Source of the DNA: Holdemania massiliensis
GTDB taxonomy: Bacteria > Bacillota_I > Bacilli_A > Erysipelotrichales > Erysipelotrichaceae
Direction of reading: 5' to 3'
Length of the DNA stretch: 64,000 nt
Assembly: GCF_022440805.1 (NCBI RefSeq)
Contig: NZ_JAKNTK010000001.1
Span: forward strand, 248,001 to 312,000
The position numbers and the translations under genes are program-made. How positions within the stretch are numbered: position 1 is the first letter of the stretch; every line of letters starts with the position of its first letter. Shown here piece after piece: positions 15,164 to 23,330 of this stretch. The notes under the pieces are model-generated. The model did not search any database, had not been told where the DNA came from, and saw only the letters and a list, made by a program, of their open reading frames with translations.

Positions 15164-17199
15164 ACCTGAATAGAGTAGTTATTGATAATTTTCGAAACAT
15201 TGCACACGCCGAGTATGATCTTACATCCCGCAGCATCTTTGCGGGCCCAAACCGCAAGGGCAAGACAAACACCATCCTGGCGATCTATTGGGCATTAACT
15301 GATCTGTTGCTTGATGGCTCGTCAGACTACCAGTCGTTTAAACCCAGCTACATCGAGGAGGCTGAGGTCAGCGTTGAGCTGGTCTGTGATACCTTTACAC
15401 TCAAAAAAGTTTATAAGGGATGGCGTCCACGTCAGCAAGGTTCTGGTGATCCAGGTGATCTGCAACATACCACCGATTACTGGATAGAGGGCACTAAGTA
15501 CAAAACACAGGGTGAGGCAAAAAAGGCGCTGCTTAAGTTACTGGGCACTGATCGACAGCTTGAGACATCAAAATTTGATCTGACCCGGGCATTGATTGAC
15601 CCGTACTACATCGGACAAGGCTGCGACTATAAGACACTGCGTAGCTTCATTGTCGAGATCATCGGTGATGTGAGCAATGAGGACGTATTTGCGGCTGATC
15701 CGGCGCTGCTGATGATCCGGGATCTGATGAGCCGGTATCAATATGACCCAGGACTTGCGCAAAAGTTTGTCAAGCAACAAGTCGCAGCGGTTAAAAAGGA
15801 TATTGAGGCAAGTGAGCAACAAGTTAAAGGTCTGGAGTCTGTACAGGACGTAGATCCAGCACTGCTCAAAGAGGCTCAAGAGGCGCTTAATCAAATTGAC
15901 AAGCAAGTGGCAGGTTTACAGGTACAGCTGTCTGGCCGGGACAATCCGCGGATCAACGAGGCAAAGCTCCAACTGTCTGATTTGACTCTTAAGCTGGCCG
16001 AGAGCCGGACAAAGGACATGGAGGCAGTACAGGAGCATAACAGGCAGATTGAGGCGGAGATCAACAGACTGCAAAAAGTGCAACAGGATGCCACATGGCA
16101 AGCACAGGATTTAATCCGGCGCCGGATTTCCGCTGAGAATGCAATTCTTGGCAATGATCAAAAGAGTGCCAGTATTGAACAGCAGATCGCGGAGTTGGAA
16201 GCTCGTAGGCAAGAACGACTGCAGGAATATCACACCAGAAATGCCGAGGAATATACGCAACCAGAATCACAAAAAGAAGTGTGCCCAAATTGTGGCCATG
16301 TGCTGAATCAAGATGCCCTTGAAAGCTATCGAAGTCAGTGGGAAGCAAACAAACAGCGAGACCTTGATTACATCGTCCGGCAAGGTAAGCAACTGAAAAA
16401 TGACATTGAAAATCTGAGATTTAAAATTGAAGAACTCCGAAAAGGAAAGGTAGACGCAGAGGAGAGTTTACCGCTGATCAAACAACAAATCCGCGAGTTT
16501 GAAAAAGACGCTCAGCAAGCTCAGGACAGCGCCGGACAGCTGCGTAAACAGTTAAGTGAGGTAGTTGAATCAGATCAGACAATAGCGCTCAGAGAGGCTG
16601 TGAAAGCGGCTCAGGATAGCTATGACAATCTGATCAAAAATCAGCAGGCATCCATGGCTGACGTACAAGCGGAGATCCAGCGGTTAGACGCTGACTCTGT
16701 ACAGTATCACAACGTCCTAAACGATCACGGCGCTTACGTGGCCACGCAAAAAAAGGCTGCGGCCATGTGTATACAAATTAAAGCAAAAGAGGACACGCTC
16801 ATTGACTTTGAGCAGCAGTCCATCCTGATCGATCGCTTTTTAGAGATCAAGCTCGGACTGTTCCAGCGTCGTATTTCCAGCGTGTTTGGTGATCGTGTTC
16901 AATTCACTCTGATCAAATACAATCTGAAAAAAGGCAGCTGGGATGAGGTGTGCTATCCGTCTGTGTTGGACAAAAACACACCGTTTGAGGATGGCTCAGG
17001 GTCTGAAAAGATCCTGACAGGCATCTACCTTGCTGAGTGCGTTAAACGTCACCTTGGGCTGGGGGATCTGCCTTACATATTTGATGAGTGCGACAAGCTC
17101 GACACAGCCAGCCTGGCGGCGATTCCGACACAGGCGCAGATCATCACGACCAAAGTTGACGACGTCAACTATAACAAAGTAACGCTGATCACAGCGTAA
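15160..17199 (+). CDS. SMC/Rad50-like AAA ATPase with zinc-hook motif
   Basis: A 679-residue SbcC/RecN-type protein. The Walker A is GPNRKGKT (about residues 28-35), long coiled coils run on both sides of a CPNCGH zinc-hook-like motif (about residue 375), and the C-terminal head has a signature-like stretch (FEDGSGSEKILTG) and Walker B LPYIFDECDKLD. Paired with the RecT and MBL-fold genes it probably prepares DNA ends for annealing. The start is the ATG nine codons bases inside the longest frame, behind GAGGTGTGC. Confidence 0.82.
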   Translation: MNLNRVVIDNFRNIAHAEYDLTSRSIFAGPNRKGKTNTILAIYWALTDLLLDGSSDYQSFKPSYIEEAEVSVELVCDTFTLKKVYKGWRPRQQGSGDPGDLQHTTDYWIEGTKYKTQGEAKKALLKLLGTDRQLETSKFDLTRALIDPYYIGQGCDYKTLRSFIVEIIGDVSNEDVFAADPALLMIRDLMSRYQYDPGLAQKFVKQQVAAVKKDIEASEQQVKGLESVQDVDPALLKEAQEALNQIDKQVAGLQVQLSGRDNPRINEAKLQLSDLTLKLAESRTKDMEAVQEHNRQIEAEINRLQKVQQDATWQAQDLIRRRISAENAILGNDQKSASIEQQIAELEARRQERLQEYHTRNAEEYTQPESQKEVCPNCGHVLNQDALESYRSQWEANKQRDLDYIVRQGKQLKNDIENLRFKIEELRKGKVDAEESLPLIKQQIREFEKDAQQAQDSAGQLRKQLSEVVESDQTIALREAVKAAQDSYDNLIKNQQASMADVQAEIQRLDADSVQYHNVLNDHGAYVATQKKAAAMCIQIKAKEDTLIDFEQQSILIDRFLEIKLGLFQRRISSVFGDRVQFTLIKYNLKKGSWDEVCYPSVLDKNTPFEDGSGSEKILTGIYLAECVKRHLGLGDLPYIFDECDKLDTASLAAIPTQAQIITTKVDDVNYNKVTLITA

Positions 17200-17219
17200 G
17201 AAAGGGAGGCTAAAAGTTT

Positions 17220-17423
17220 ATGATTAAAGGTACAGTCAAGTTTTTTGAGGACAAAAAGGGTTATGGTTTCATCGCCGGCGACAACGGGAAGGATTATTTC
17301 TTCCACTGGTCAGACATCCAAGCTGAGGGTTTCAAGAAGGCCGAAAAGAACCAACGTGTAACCTTTGAGGTCATTCAGGGCGACCGTGGAGAAAAAGCAG
17401 GCTATGTCTGCCTGGAGGCTTAA
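17220..17423 (+). CDS. Cold-shock-domain protein
   Basis: A 67-residue single-domain protein with RNP-type motifs KGYGFIAG and DYFFHWSDI and the usual opening MIKGTVKFF. It binds single-stranded nucleic acid. Lying between the ATPase and recT, it may serve phage recombination or translation. AAGGGAGG precedes the start. Confidence 0.92.
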   Translation: MIKGTVKFFEDKKGYGFIAGDNGKDYFFHWSDIQAEGFKKAEKNQRVTFEVIQGDRGEKAGYVCLEA

Positions 17424-17427
17424 CAAT

Positions 17428-18501
17428 ATGGCTGATATAAAGAGTAATGCACCAGTAAAGGCTCAGAGCACAAGCTCTCAGCCTTTCCAGTCAGCACTGG
17501 CGAAGACACAGACTGCCTATACGGAAATGGTTGTCGAAGCTGGACTAAAGCTCAATATCCAGTATTCAGAGTATCAGAAATTATGTGTGGCTAACTTGTT
17601 AACAAAAATGAAAGAACTGCTCGATAAAGAAGGTCTTGATATCAAACAGATAAATCAGACCAACATCACGTCGATTTTGCAGACGGCAGCCATGCTCAAC
17701 CTTAATGCCGCTGCTTCTCCACGGGAATGTTATGTCATCACGCGGAATGTTAAAACAGCAACCGGCTGGTCAAAAGAATTTGAATTTGGAATTGAGGGCG
17801 ATGGTAACGACAAAATTCTGCGCAAATATGGGGCAGGAGTGAAACAGGTCTATCCGATCTGGGAAGTCCGCGAAAGTGATGAGTTTACCTATCCAGCCTT
17901 TAAGGGCATTAACCTGGATCCGCCATCATGGACGCCTAAAAGCATGACCGGCAAGGTTGTGCGAGTGGTCTATCCGATCCGATATGAGGATGATCAAATT
18001 CAGTATCACATTTCTGAGCGTGATGAGGTTAAGGTCAACCTGCAGGCGCATATCAGCAATAATCTGCTCAAGTCAAAAGATTACACGGAAGCGAAAAAGG
18101 TTGAAATTATTGACCGGTTGAAAGACATGACGCTGGATCAGATCTTTGAGGACCCGGACGCATTAAAAATCATGTCGCCAGCCTGGCGGGCACCGCACTC
18201 CCGCGAAGCGATGATTTTACGCAAAATGAGAAATAACGCGATCAAGAAGATCCCGAAGGATTTCAGTGATGCTTTCATGGCCAAGGCGTATGAATCTACG
18301 TTTGAAGACTACGATCAGTATCGCGACGATCGAATTGATAAAGAAGGAGCAGTTGACGCAGAAGTCGCTGAGCAGGCCGGAAGCCGCCCAGTACAAGACG
18401 ATATCCCGGTGATACCTCAACAGGTCGAGAGCGTACAAAAGGCCCCGGAAATCATCCGTAGTGAAGCCGAGAAGGCCGCTGTGTCGGCTGATCCGTTCTG
18501 A
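17428..18501 (+). CDS. recT: RecT-family single-strand annealing protein
   Basis: A 357-residue protein. The core from about residue 25 to 260 has RecT features (LNLNAAASPRECYVITRN ... and WKSPE-like aromatic/charged strands), followed by an acidic low-complexity tail. The start is ATG 9 bases after GGAGG. It anneals complementary strands in phage recombination and pairs with the ATPase and MBL-fold genes in place of a standard RecE exonuclease. Confidence 0.88.
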   Translation: MADIKSNAPVKAQSTSSQPFQSALAKTQTAYTEMVVEAGLKLNIQYSEYQKLCVANLLTKMKELLDKEGLDIKQINQTNITSILQTAAMLNLNAAASPRECYVITRNVKTATGWSKEFEFGIEGDGNDKILRKYGAGVKQVYPIWEVRESDEFTYPAFKGINLDPPSWTPKSMTGKVVRVVYPIRYEDDQIQYHISERDEVKVNLQAHISNNLLKSKDYTEAKKVEIIDRLKDMTLDQIFEDPDALKIMSPAWRAPHSREAMILRKMRNNAIKKIPKDFSDAFMAKAYESTFEDYDQYRDDRIDKEGAVDAEVAEQAGSRPVQDDIPVIPQQVESVQKAPEIIRSEAEKAAVSADPF

Positions 18502-18503
18502 TC

Positions 18504-19253
18504 ATGGAATTCCGTTGTTTGGCCAGCTCATCCGCTGGCAACTGTTATCATATTACATTAAATCGTAAAGACTTGCCTCCGGTAGTGCTGCTACTGGAGG
18601 CTGGCCTTCCCTATGCTGAGCTTCTGCGCCGTATGACCTCTGAGGGGCTCGACTTACGGCCCTTGGACGCTGTTTTGATCACGCATAACCACAAGGACCA
18701 CTGCGCTGCTTCCGGCGATCTGCGACGCCGCGGGAAGCGTGTGTATGGCAACCGGTTGATCGTTGGAGAGAACCAGAACACACTGCTGGAGGCCGGCAGG
18801 ATTAAGACCGTCGCTGCGGAAACCAGAGTTTACCCGTTTGCCGTTGAGCATGACGCTGAGGATAGCCTGGGTTTTGTGATTTATACCGATATGGAGATGA
18901 TCCTGTTTGTCAATGATTGCAAATACTTTGCGGAGGATCTTTCACGGCAGCAGTTTGATTATGTATTTATTGAGTCCAACTATGACGGCCAGGTGATCCA
19001 CTTTGCTTACGAGGCTGCCAAAGAGCAGCATAATGAGGTCGATATCAAACGTTATGAGCGCATTTTAAACAGCCACATGTCGATTAAGCATACCTGCGAT
19101 CAGCTCAAAAAACTGGATCTCAGCAACTGCAAAGGCATCTTTCTGATGCACTTATCTGACCGTCACGCTAACCCGAATCTGTTCAAACAAAGGGTTTTAA
19201 AAGAGTTTAAAACGCCTTGTTTTGTATGTCGAAAAAGCGGGGGTATTTTATAG
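18504..19253 (+). CDS. MBL-fold metallo-hydrolase of the RecT module
   Basis: A 249-residue metallo-beta-lactamase-fold protein. The metal site is clear: ITHNHKDHC (HxHxDH, about residues 58-66), FAVEHD (about 111-116), and a late His in HLSDRH. Starts SSSAGNCYHI, typical of YycJ/WalJ-type nucleases or phosphodiesterases. MBL proteins of this type often accompany phage recT and are thought to supply the nuclease. That role is inferred. Confidence 0.85.
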   Translation: MEFRCLASSSAGNCYHITLNRKDLPPVVLLLEAGLPYAELLRRMTSEGLDLRPLDAVLITHNHKDHCAASGDLRRRGKRVYGNRLIVGENQNTLLEAGRIKTVAAETRVYPFAVEHDAEDSLGFVIYTDMEMILFVNDCKYFAEDLSRQQFDYVFIESNYDGQVIHFAYEAAKEQHNEVDIKRYERILNSHMSIKHTCDQLKKLDLSNCKGIFLMHLSDRHANPNLFKQRVLKEFKTPCFVCRKSGGIL

Positions 19254-20078
19254 GTGAATGGATACATAAAAATTGGATATGTGAAGGTGTTCCGAACATT
19301 CTTAGACTGGCAATGGTTCCAAAAACCTGAGATGGTGCAGCTCTGGTTGTATCTGCTTCTGAAGGCGAATCACCAAGAAAACAAGTGGCAAGGAATGGTT
19401 ATCGGAAGAGGGCAGCTGTTTGTTGGAAGGAACAAAATTCAAGCTGAAACAGGGCTTTCAGAACAGACAATAAAGACATGTTTAAAGCGTCTAAAATCAA
19501 CCGGCGAGATAACCACCCAATCAACCAGCAGAGGAACGCTGATAACCATTGTGAAATGGGACGATTTTCAAGATGACGTGGTTCAAAGTAACCGACAAAT
19601 TAACCAGCCGACTAACCAGCAGTCAACCAGCGATCAACCAACGACTAACCAACAAGTAACCACAAACAAGAATGAGAAGAATGAAAAGAATATAAAAACA
19701 TATAGGTCGCTTGTCGATGAATACACGCCTGATCTCGATCTCAGAAAAGCCCTTGACGATTTTGTCAGCATGCGAAAAGACATGAATGGATTTACCGTCA
19801 GGGCGTTGGAGCTTGCGCTTAAAAATCTGGACAAGCTGGCTCAAGACGAGCAGACAAAAATAATGATCGTTAATCAGACCATTGAACGTGGATGGAAAAC
19901 ATTTTATCCACTTAAGCAGAAAAGCACTTATACATCACAACGGCAGGACGTGCTACCGGATTACTACCAACAGATGAAAACCGGATCGGAAAAAGAAATC
20001 GCGGAAGAAACGGATTTCGACCGTGAGGAGTTTGAAGAAATCCGCAGGCAGCTGCGGGAACAGGAGGAGAAGAAATGA
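19254..20078 (+). CDS. Replication initiator (DnaD-type, winged helix)
   Basis: A 274-residue protein starting with GTG. Residues 1-105 form a winged-helix replisome-organiser N-terminal domain (LDWQWFQKPEMVQLWLYLLL ... AETGLSEQTIKTCLKRLKST). A Gln/Asn/Thr-rich linker (about 113-145) follows, then a helical domain (LRKALDDFVSMRKDMNGFTV). The linker is written over DNA iterons, so the phage origin is probably inside the gene, as in lambda O. It overlaps ssb by 4 bp. Confidence 0.8.
   Translation: MNGYIKIGYVKVFRTFLDWQWFQKPEMVQLWLYLLLKANHQENKWQGMVIGRGQLFVGRNKIQAETGLSEQTIKTCLKRLKSTGEITTQSTSRGTLITIVKWDDFQDDVVQSNRQINQPTNQQSTSDQPTTNQQVTTNKNEKNEKNIKTYRSLVDEYTPDLDLRKALDDFVSMRKDMNGFTVRALELALKNLDKLAQDEQTKIMIVNQTIERGWKTFYPLKQKSTYTSQRQDVLPDYYQQMKTGSEKEIAEETDFDREEFEEIRRQLREQEEKK
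19499..19661. repeat. Iterons, probable phage origin of replication
   Basis: AACC-headed repeats (best match AACCAGC) start at 19499, 19511, 19523, (19535 as AACG), 19544, then 19590, 19602, 19614, 19625, 19636, 19647 and 19658. Steps are 12 or 11 bp, about one helical turn. Since 11 is not a multiple of 3, the repeats change reading frame and still persist, so the DNA itself seems selected. An A+T-rich tract follows at about 19662-19710, fitting an unwinding region. Confidence 0.7.
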
Positions 20079-20581
20079 TTAACAGAGTAATCTTAACCGG
20101 CCGGCTGGCCCGGGATCCTGAACTGCGCAAGACGCAGTCTGGGTTGTCCGTCTGCAGCTTTCAGCTGGCTGTGGATCGTCCAAAGCTCAAGGGGCAGGAC
20201 GAGGCTGTCACGGACTGGATCAGCTGCCAGGCTTGGCGGCAGTCCGCTGACTACATTTGCAACTATGCAAAAAAGGGTGCGCTGCTTGCGGTGGATGGCC
20301 GGATCCAGACGCGCAGCTATGACAATGCCTCTGGTCAGAAAGTGAACGTTACTGAAGTCGTCTGTGAGCGTGTTGAGATCCAGCGGCAGGCGTCATCGCA
20401 AGCGAGTGGCAAGTCACTATACAACGGCGGATCCACTACATCTGCCAACACTGCCAGCCGCGGTGCATCGTCAACCTACGGCAGCACAGGTTTTGCCAAT
20501 CCGGAGTATCAGGATCCGTTTGGTGAGGATTACAGCTCAGGTCCAACGCTGGACATCAGCTCGGATGATCTCCCGTTTTAG
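20075..20581 (+). CDS. ssb: Single-stranded DNA-binding protein
   Basis: A 168-residue SSB with the OB fold (MINRVILTGRLARDPELRKT ... FQLAVDR ... WRQSADYICNYAKKG) and the acidic tip DISSDDLPF that recruits replication and repair partners. GGAGGAG precedes the start, which overlaps the initiator stop (ATGA). The linker is rich in Ser, Gly and Thr. Confidence 0.95.
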   Translation: MINRVILTGRLARDPELRKTQSGLSVCSFQLAVDRPKLKGQDEAVTDWISCQAWRQSADYICNYAKKGALLAVDGRIQTRSYDNASGQKVNVTEVVCERVEIQRQASSQASGKSLYNGGSTTSANTASRGASSTYGSTGFANPEYQDPFGEDYSSGPTLDISSDDLPF

Positions 20582-20596
20582 TTGAGGTGGAGTGTT

Positions 20597-21349
20597 ATGA
20601 AGATTGAGTTGTATAACGATCACTTTGAAAACGCCAAACGATACCAGATCCCACGGGCGCAGTTGATCATTGCGGATATACCGTACAATATCGGGATCAA
20701 CGCTTACGGAAGCCGTTCTGATTGGTATATTGGCGGCGACAACAAAAATGGCGAAAGTGATAAGGCGGGAAAGGAATTCTTTGACACGGACAAGGATTTC
20801 AAAATTTATAACTTTTTCCAGTTCGGCACGCGGCTTCTCAGTCCGGAGCCGAAGGAAAGAGGAAAAGCGCCGTGTATGATCATCTTCTGCAGTTGGCAAC
20901 AACTGAACGAGATCACAGACTATGCCAAACAATTTGGATTTAATCATACACAGCCGCTGTTCTTCATAAAAAAATCATCGTCGCAGGTATTAAAAGCAAA
21001 TATGCGTATCTGTGGCGCAACAGAAACAGCGCTTGTCCTGTATCGTGACAAACTGCCTAAATTTAATAACGGTGGGAATATGATTCTGGATTGGTTTGAG
21101 TGGGATAAGTCAGGAAAATACCCGAAGATTCACCCAACACAAAAGCCAGTTCCAGTGCTAAAACGACTGATTGAAATCTACACGGATCCAGGCGATGTTG
21201 TGATTGATCCGGTGGCCGGTAGCGGAAGCACATTAAGAGCTTGCGCCGAGCTGAATCGGAATTGCTATGGGTTTGAGATCAAGAAAGAGTTTTACAGAGC
21301 AGCTAAAGAAAAGATGTTGTCGGATGTGCCTGTATGCTTGAATTTGTGA
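20597..21349 (+). CDS. DNA N6-adenine methyltransferase
   Basis: A 250-residue enzyme of the DNA-methyltransferase N6/N4 class. The catalytic motif is IADIPYNIG (D-I-P-Y, a variant of DPPY) near residue 28, and the SAM-binding motif DPVAGSGSTLRA comes near residue 213, giving the beta-class order with the target-recognition region between. HPTQKPV is also typical. No restriction partner is adjacent, so it probably protects phage DNA. The start is the ATG after GGAGTGTT. Confidence 0.88.
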   Translation: MKIELYNDHFENAKRYQIPRAQLIIADIPYNIGINAYGSRSDWYIGGDNKNGESDKAGKEFFDTDKDFKIYNFFQFGTRLLSPEPKERGKAPCMIIFCSWQQLNEITDYAKQFGFNHTQPLFFIKKSSSQVLKANMRICGATETALVLYRDKLPKFNNGGNMILDWFEWDKSGKYPKIHPTQKPVPVLKRLIEIYTDPGDVVIDPVAGSGSTLRACAELNRNCYGFEIKKEFYRAAKEKMLSDVPVCLNL

Positions 21350-21361
21350 GGGAAATGAAAA

Positions 21362-21556
21362 ATGATCAAATTTAAGAAATCAGAAAAAATTGCAGCAAAA
21401 GATCGAACAGTCTTTTGCGGATGGGAAAAGAAAGCGATCCAGCCATCGACGGCAATGAAAAGAATTGCAGAGAACAATGGAATCGATCCGGAATTGATAA
21501 ACATTGACGAATTTGAAGAAATGGCAGCCAGTCTTGGGTATTGGAGGACGAGATGA
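21362..21556 (+). CDS. Small phage protein, 64 residues
   Basis: Lys-rich N-terminus (MIKFKKSEKIAAKDRTVFCG), then an acidic helical part. Overlaps the next tiny frame by 4 bp. Weak ribosome binding site (GAGGG). Not recognised. Confidence 0.45.
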   Translation: MIKFKKSEKIAAKDRTVFCGWEKKAIQPSTAMKRIAENNGIDPELINIDEFEEMAASLGYWRTR

Positions 21557-21627
21557 AAAAGAAACTGAATCTCATCAGCAAAACGACGAACATCCGGAGC
21601 CCTAAAAAGGGACGGAAAAGGAGATAA
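21553..21627 (+). CDS. Possible basic micro-peptide, 24 residues
   Basis: Coupled to the previous stop by an ATGA overlap and ends two bases before the next start. The product (MKKKLNLISKTTNIRSPKKG then RKRR) is strongly basic. It may be a real leader or micro-protein, or chance. Confidence 0.3.
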   Translation: MKKKLNLISKTTNIRSPKKGRKRR

Positions 21628-21629
21628 AA

Positions 21630-21860
21630 ATGAATCTTATGGAAGAAGCTGAGCTTTTTGGAAAAGCGGCAACAAGGGTGGCTGGCGTAGTGGAAAAATC
21701 AGACGACTTTACAGCCATAATCGCTTGTCTCGAAATTGAGATCGAAAAGCTTGAACGCGAGAACTTAGGCTTGCAGCAGCAAGTTGATAGATATGGATTG
21801 CAATATCTCGATGATATCACCAACCCATTGGAACCACTTGAAAAGCAGGTGAAAGAATGA
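21630..21860 (+). CDS. Small coiled-coil phage protein, 76 residues
   Basis: Contains a likely coiled coil, IACLEIEIEKLERENLGLQQ (about residues 31-50). AAAAGGAG precedes the ATG. It overlaps the next gene by 4 bp. Not recognised. Confidence 0.55.
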   Translation: MNLMEEAELFGKAATRVAGVVEKSDDFTAIIACLEIEIEKLERENLGLQQQVDRYGLQYLDDITNPLEPLEKQVKE

Positions 21861-22117
21861 GTGAATATCAGAAAGAGCTTGATATGCTGACTAAAACTGC
21901 AGGGTTTACCAGCGATATTTTGCAGGAGCTGGTAGACAGAGCGAATCCAAGAAAGCTAATTTACAAAGCTGATGGATACGATGAATCAGGAAATCTTGTT
22001 TATGATATGGCTTATTGTCCACGATGTGAAAAAGAATTTGAATATGGAATTAACGACTGGGGCTGTAATTATTGCTGTGATTGCAGCCAGGCGCTGGATT
22101 GGAGCAATGACCAATGA
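21857..22117 (+). CDS. Small zinc-ribbon phage protein, 86 residues
   Basis: The C-terminal half has CPRC and CNYCCDC spaced by about 14 residues, a zinc-ribbon pattern (YCPRCEKEFEYG ... WGCNYCCDCSQ). It may bind nucleic acid or a protein partner. Overlaps genes on both sides by 4 bp. Confidence 0.6.
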   Translation: MSEYQKELDMLTKTAGFTSDILQELVDRANPRKLIYKADGYDESGNLVYDMAYCPRCEKEFEYGINDWGCNYCCDCSQALDWSNDQ

Positions 22118-22188
22118 TCCCCGCGCTGCTCGCCGTCGCGTTTGTGGCGGCGGTGCTGCTGATAGACAAATTAGGAGGTGACAGGTGA
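22114..22188 (+). CDS. Possible single-helix membrane micro-peptide, 24 residues
   Basis: MIPALLAVAFVAAVLLIDKL then GGDR: nearly all of it is one transmembrane helix. The start overlaps the previous stop (ATGA), and the last base of its stop is the first base of the next start codon. Tight packing supports translation; function unknown. Confidence 0.4.
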   Translation: MIPALLAVAFVAAVLLIDKLGGDR

Positions 22189-22331
22189 TGACCGCCGCTG
22201 AGCTCCAGGCGGCCATCCTGGCCACGCAAAAGCAGATCCTTAACACAATGTCGCCGATGCGCAAAAGAGACCTGCAGCGCCATCTTTCAAGGCTCAGACG
22301 CAAGCTGCGGGCGGTAGAGAGAGGGAGATAA
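22188..22331 (+). CDS. Small basic phage protein, 47 residues
   Basis: MTAAELQAAILATQKQILNT then an Arg-rich helical tail. It has a strong ribosome binding site, TTAGGAGGTG, inside the preceding micro-gene. Probably a helical nucleic-acid-binding peptide. Not recognised. Confidence 0.5.
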   Translation: MTAAELQAAILATQKQILNTMSPMRKRDLQRHLSRLRRKLRAVERGR

Positions 22332-22333
22332 GT

Positions 22334-22840
22334 ATGAGCAAGATTGTAGCTTTTGATTTTGACGGCACTCTGGCCGTAACTCAATGGCCAGTGATCATCA
22401 AACCAATCTACCCGATTGTGGAGTATGCCAAGCAATGCAAGGCTAAAGGCGATCAGATCATCCTCAACACCATGCGAGAGGGTGATCGGCTGCAAGAGGC
22501 CGTTGATTGGTGCCTGGATCAGGGGATAGAGTTTGACGCGATCAACGACAATGTACCCTGCATGCAGACGTTTTATAAAAATAATCCCCGTAAAATTTTT
22601 GCCAATGAATACATCGATGACCACAACCTTGTGTTCGCTGGCGTCGGCAATGGCAGCCGACGCAATCTTGAGAAATACGCCGCAGTCCTTTGCGAGCAGT
22701 TTTCGCGCATTGGCCCGTGTTGTTATCTCAATAACCGGGAGCATGATTGCGACACCTGCGAGCTATTCGGCGTATGTCACAATCCTGATAAGCTGCTGGC
22801 GTTTATGATGCAGCCAGCGGATGAGGAAAAAACTGAATAG
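22334..22840 (+). CDS. HAD-like hydrolase with C-terminal Cys-rich part
   Basis: A 168-residue protein. The first HAD motif is VAFDFDGTLAV (Asp nucleophile at about residue 9) and the second is LNTMREGD; YIDDHNLVF gives the acidic motif near residue 95. Length fits the small capless phage HAD group. From about residue 128 a Cys-rich segment (CCYLNNREHDCDTCELFGVC) may bind zinc and is unusual for the fold. The likely role is a phosphatase on nucleotides. Confidence 0.72.
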   Translation: MSKIVAFDFDGTLAVTQWPVIIKPIYPIVEYAKQCKAKGDQIILNTMREGDRLQEAVDWCLDQGIEFDAINDNVPCMQTFYKNNPRKIFANEYIDDHNLVFAGVGNGSRRNLEKYAAVLCEQFSRIGPCCYLNNREHDCDTCELFGVCHNPDKLLAFMMQPADEEKTE

Positions 22841-22849
22841 GAGGATTAG

Positions 22850-23323
22850 ATGATAACCATCAAAGATGAGTGTGAACATTTCAAACGAGAAGCGAGGGAT
22901 TACATCTATCTGCAGAAAATAAGGCCGATCCTGGACGACGAGGCTCAAAGTATATACGACAGATTGGGTATTAAATCACCTCGAATGAGAGAGGTGATTT
23001 ACGAAAATGCGAGAGATCCCAAACATGATGAAAAAATTGATATCTGGGAAGCAGGAAAAAAGAAAATCCGCGAATTAGTAGCTGTTGAAACAAGAATAGA
23101 AGCTATTGACAGAGTGTTTGATCATATGAGCGATGAAAAGATCAATGGCATCTCTATCAAGGATGCGATATTCAGTCTTCTGGTCTTGGGGAGTTCTCAA
23201 TCAAGTATGGCTGAAAATCTGGGTATGGATAGATCTACACTGCGAAGAAAAGTAAATCGAGAGATAAAAAAAGCTATCAGAAAATCAAAGTTGCCCCATT
23301 GGTCGGGGGTTGACGTGATATAA
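22850..23323 (+). CDS. ArpU/RinA-like late transcription regulator
   Basis: A 157-residue protein ending the early region. The C-terminal HTH (LGSSQSSMAENLGMDRSTLR then RKVNREIKKAI) resembles sigma region 4, as in ArpU/RinA-type activators of phage late genes. Its stop codon lies within the -10 box of the promoter for the RNA that follows. Its likely target is the late promoter upstream of the terminase genes. Confidence 0.72.
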   Translation: MITIKDECEHFKREARDYIYLQKIRPILDDEAQSIYDRLGIKSPRMREVIYENARDPKHDEKIDIWEAGKKKIRELVAVETRIEAIDRVFDHMSDEKINGISIKDAIFSLLVLGSSQSSMAENLGMDRSTLRRKVNREIKKAIRKSKLPHWSGVDVI

Positions 23324-23324
23324 T
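23316..23324 (+). promoter_or_regulatory. Extended -10 promoter at the end of the ArpU-like gene
   Basis: TGATATAAT has the TGn extension and a perfect TATAAT; the -35 region is poor (CCATTG at 17 bp), as expected for an extended -10 or activator-dependent promoter. Transcription would start near 23331. A 0A-like box TTGTCGAT lies at 23339-23346, about eight bases past the start. Confidence 0.6.
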
Positions 23325-23330
23325 GATAGT

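Noticed and set aside
21986..22744. A 252-codon leftward frame opposite the HAD gene and small genes
   Set aside because: Composition is that of an antisense frame, it has no ribosome binding site, and the sense strand has well-supported coupled genes.
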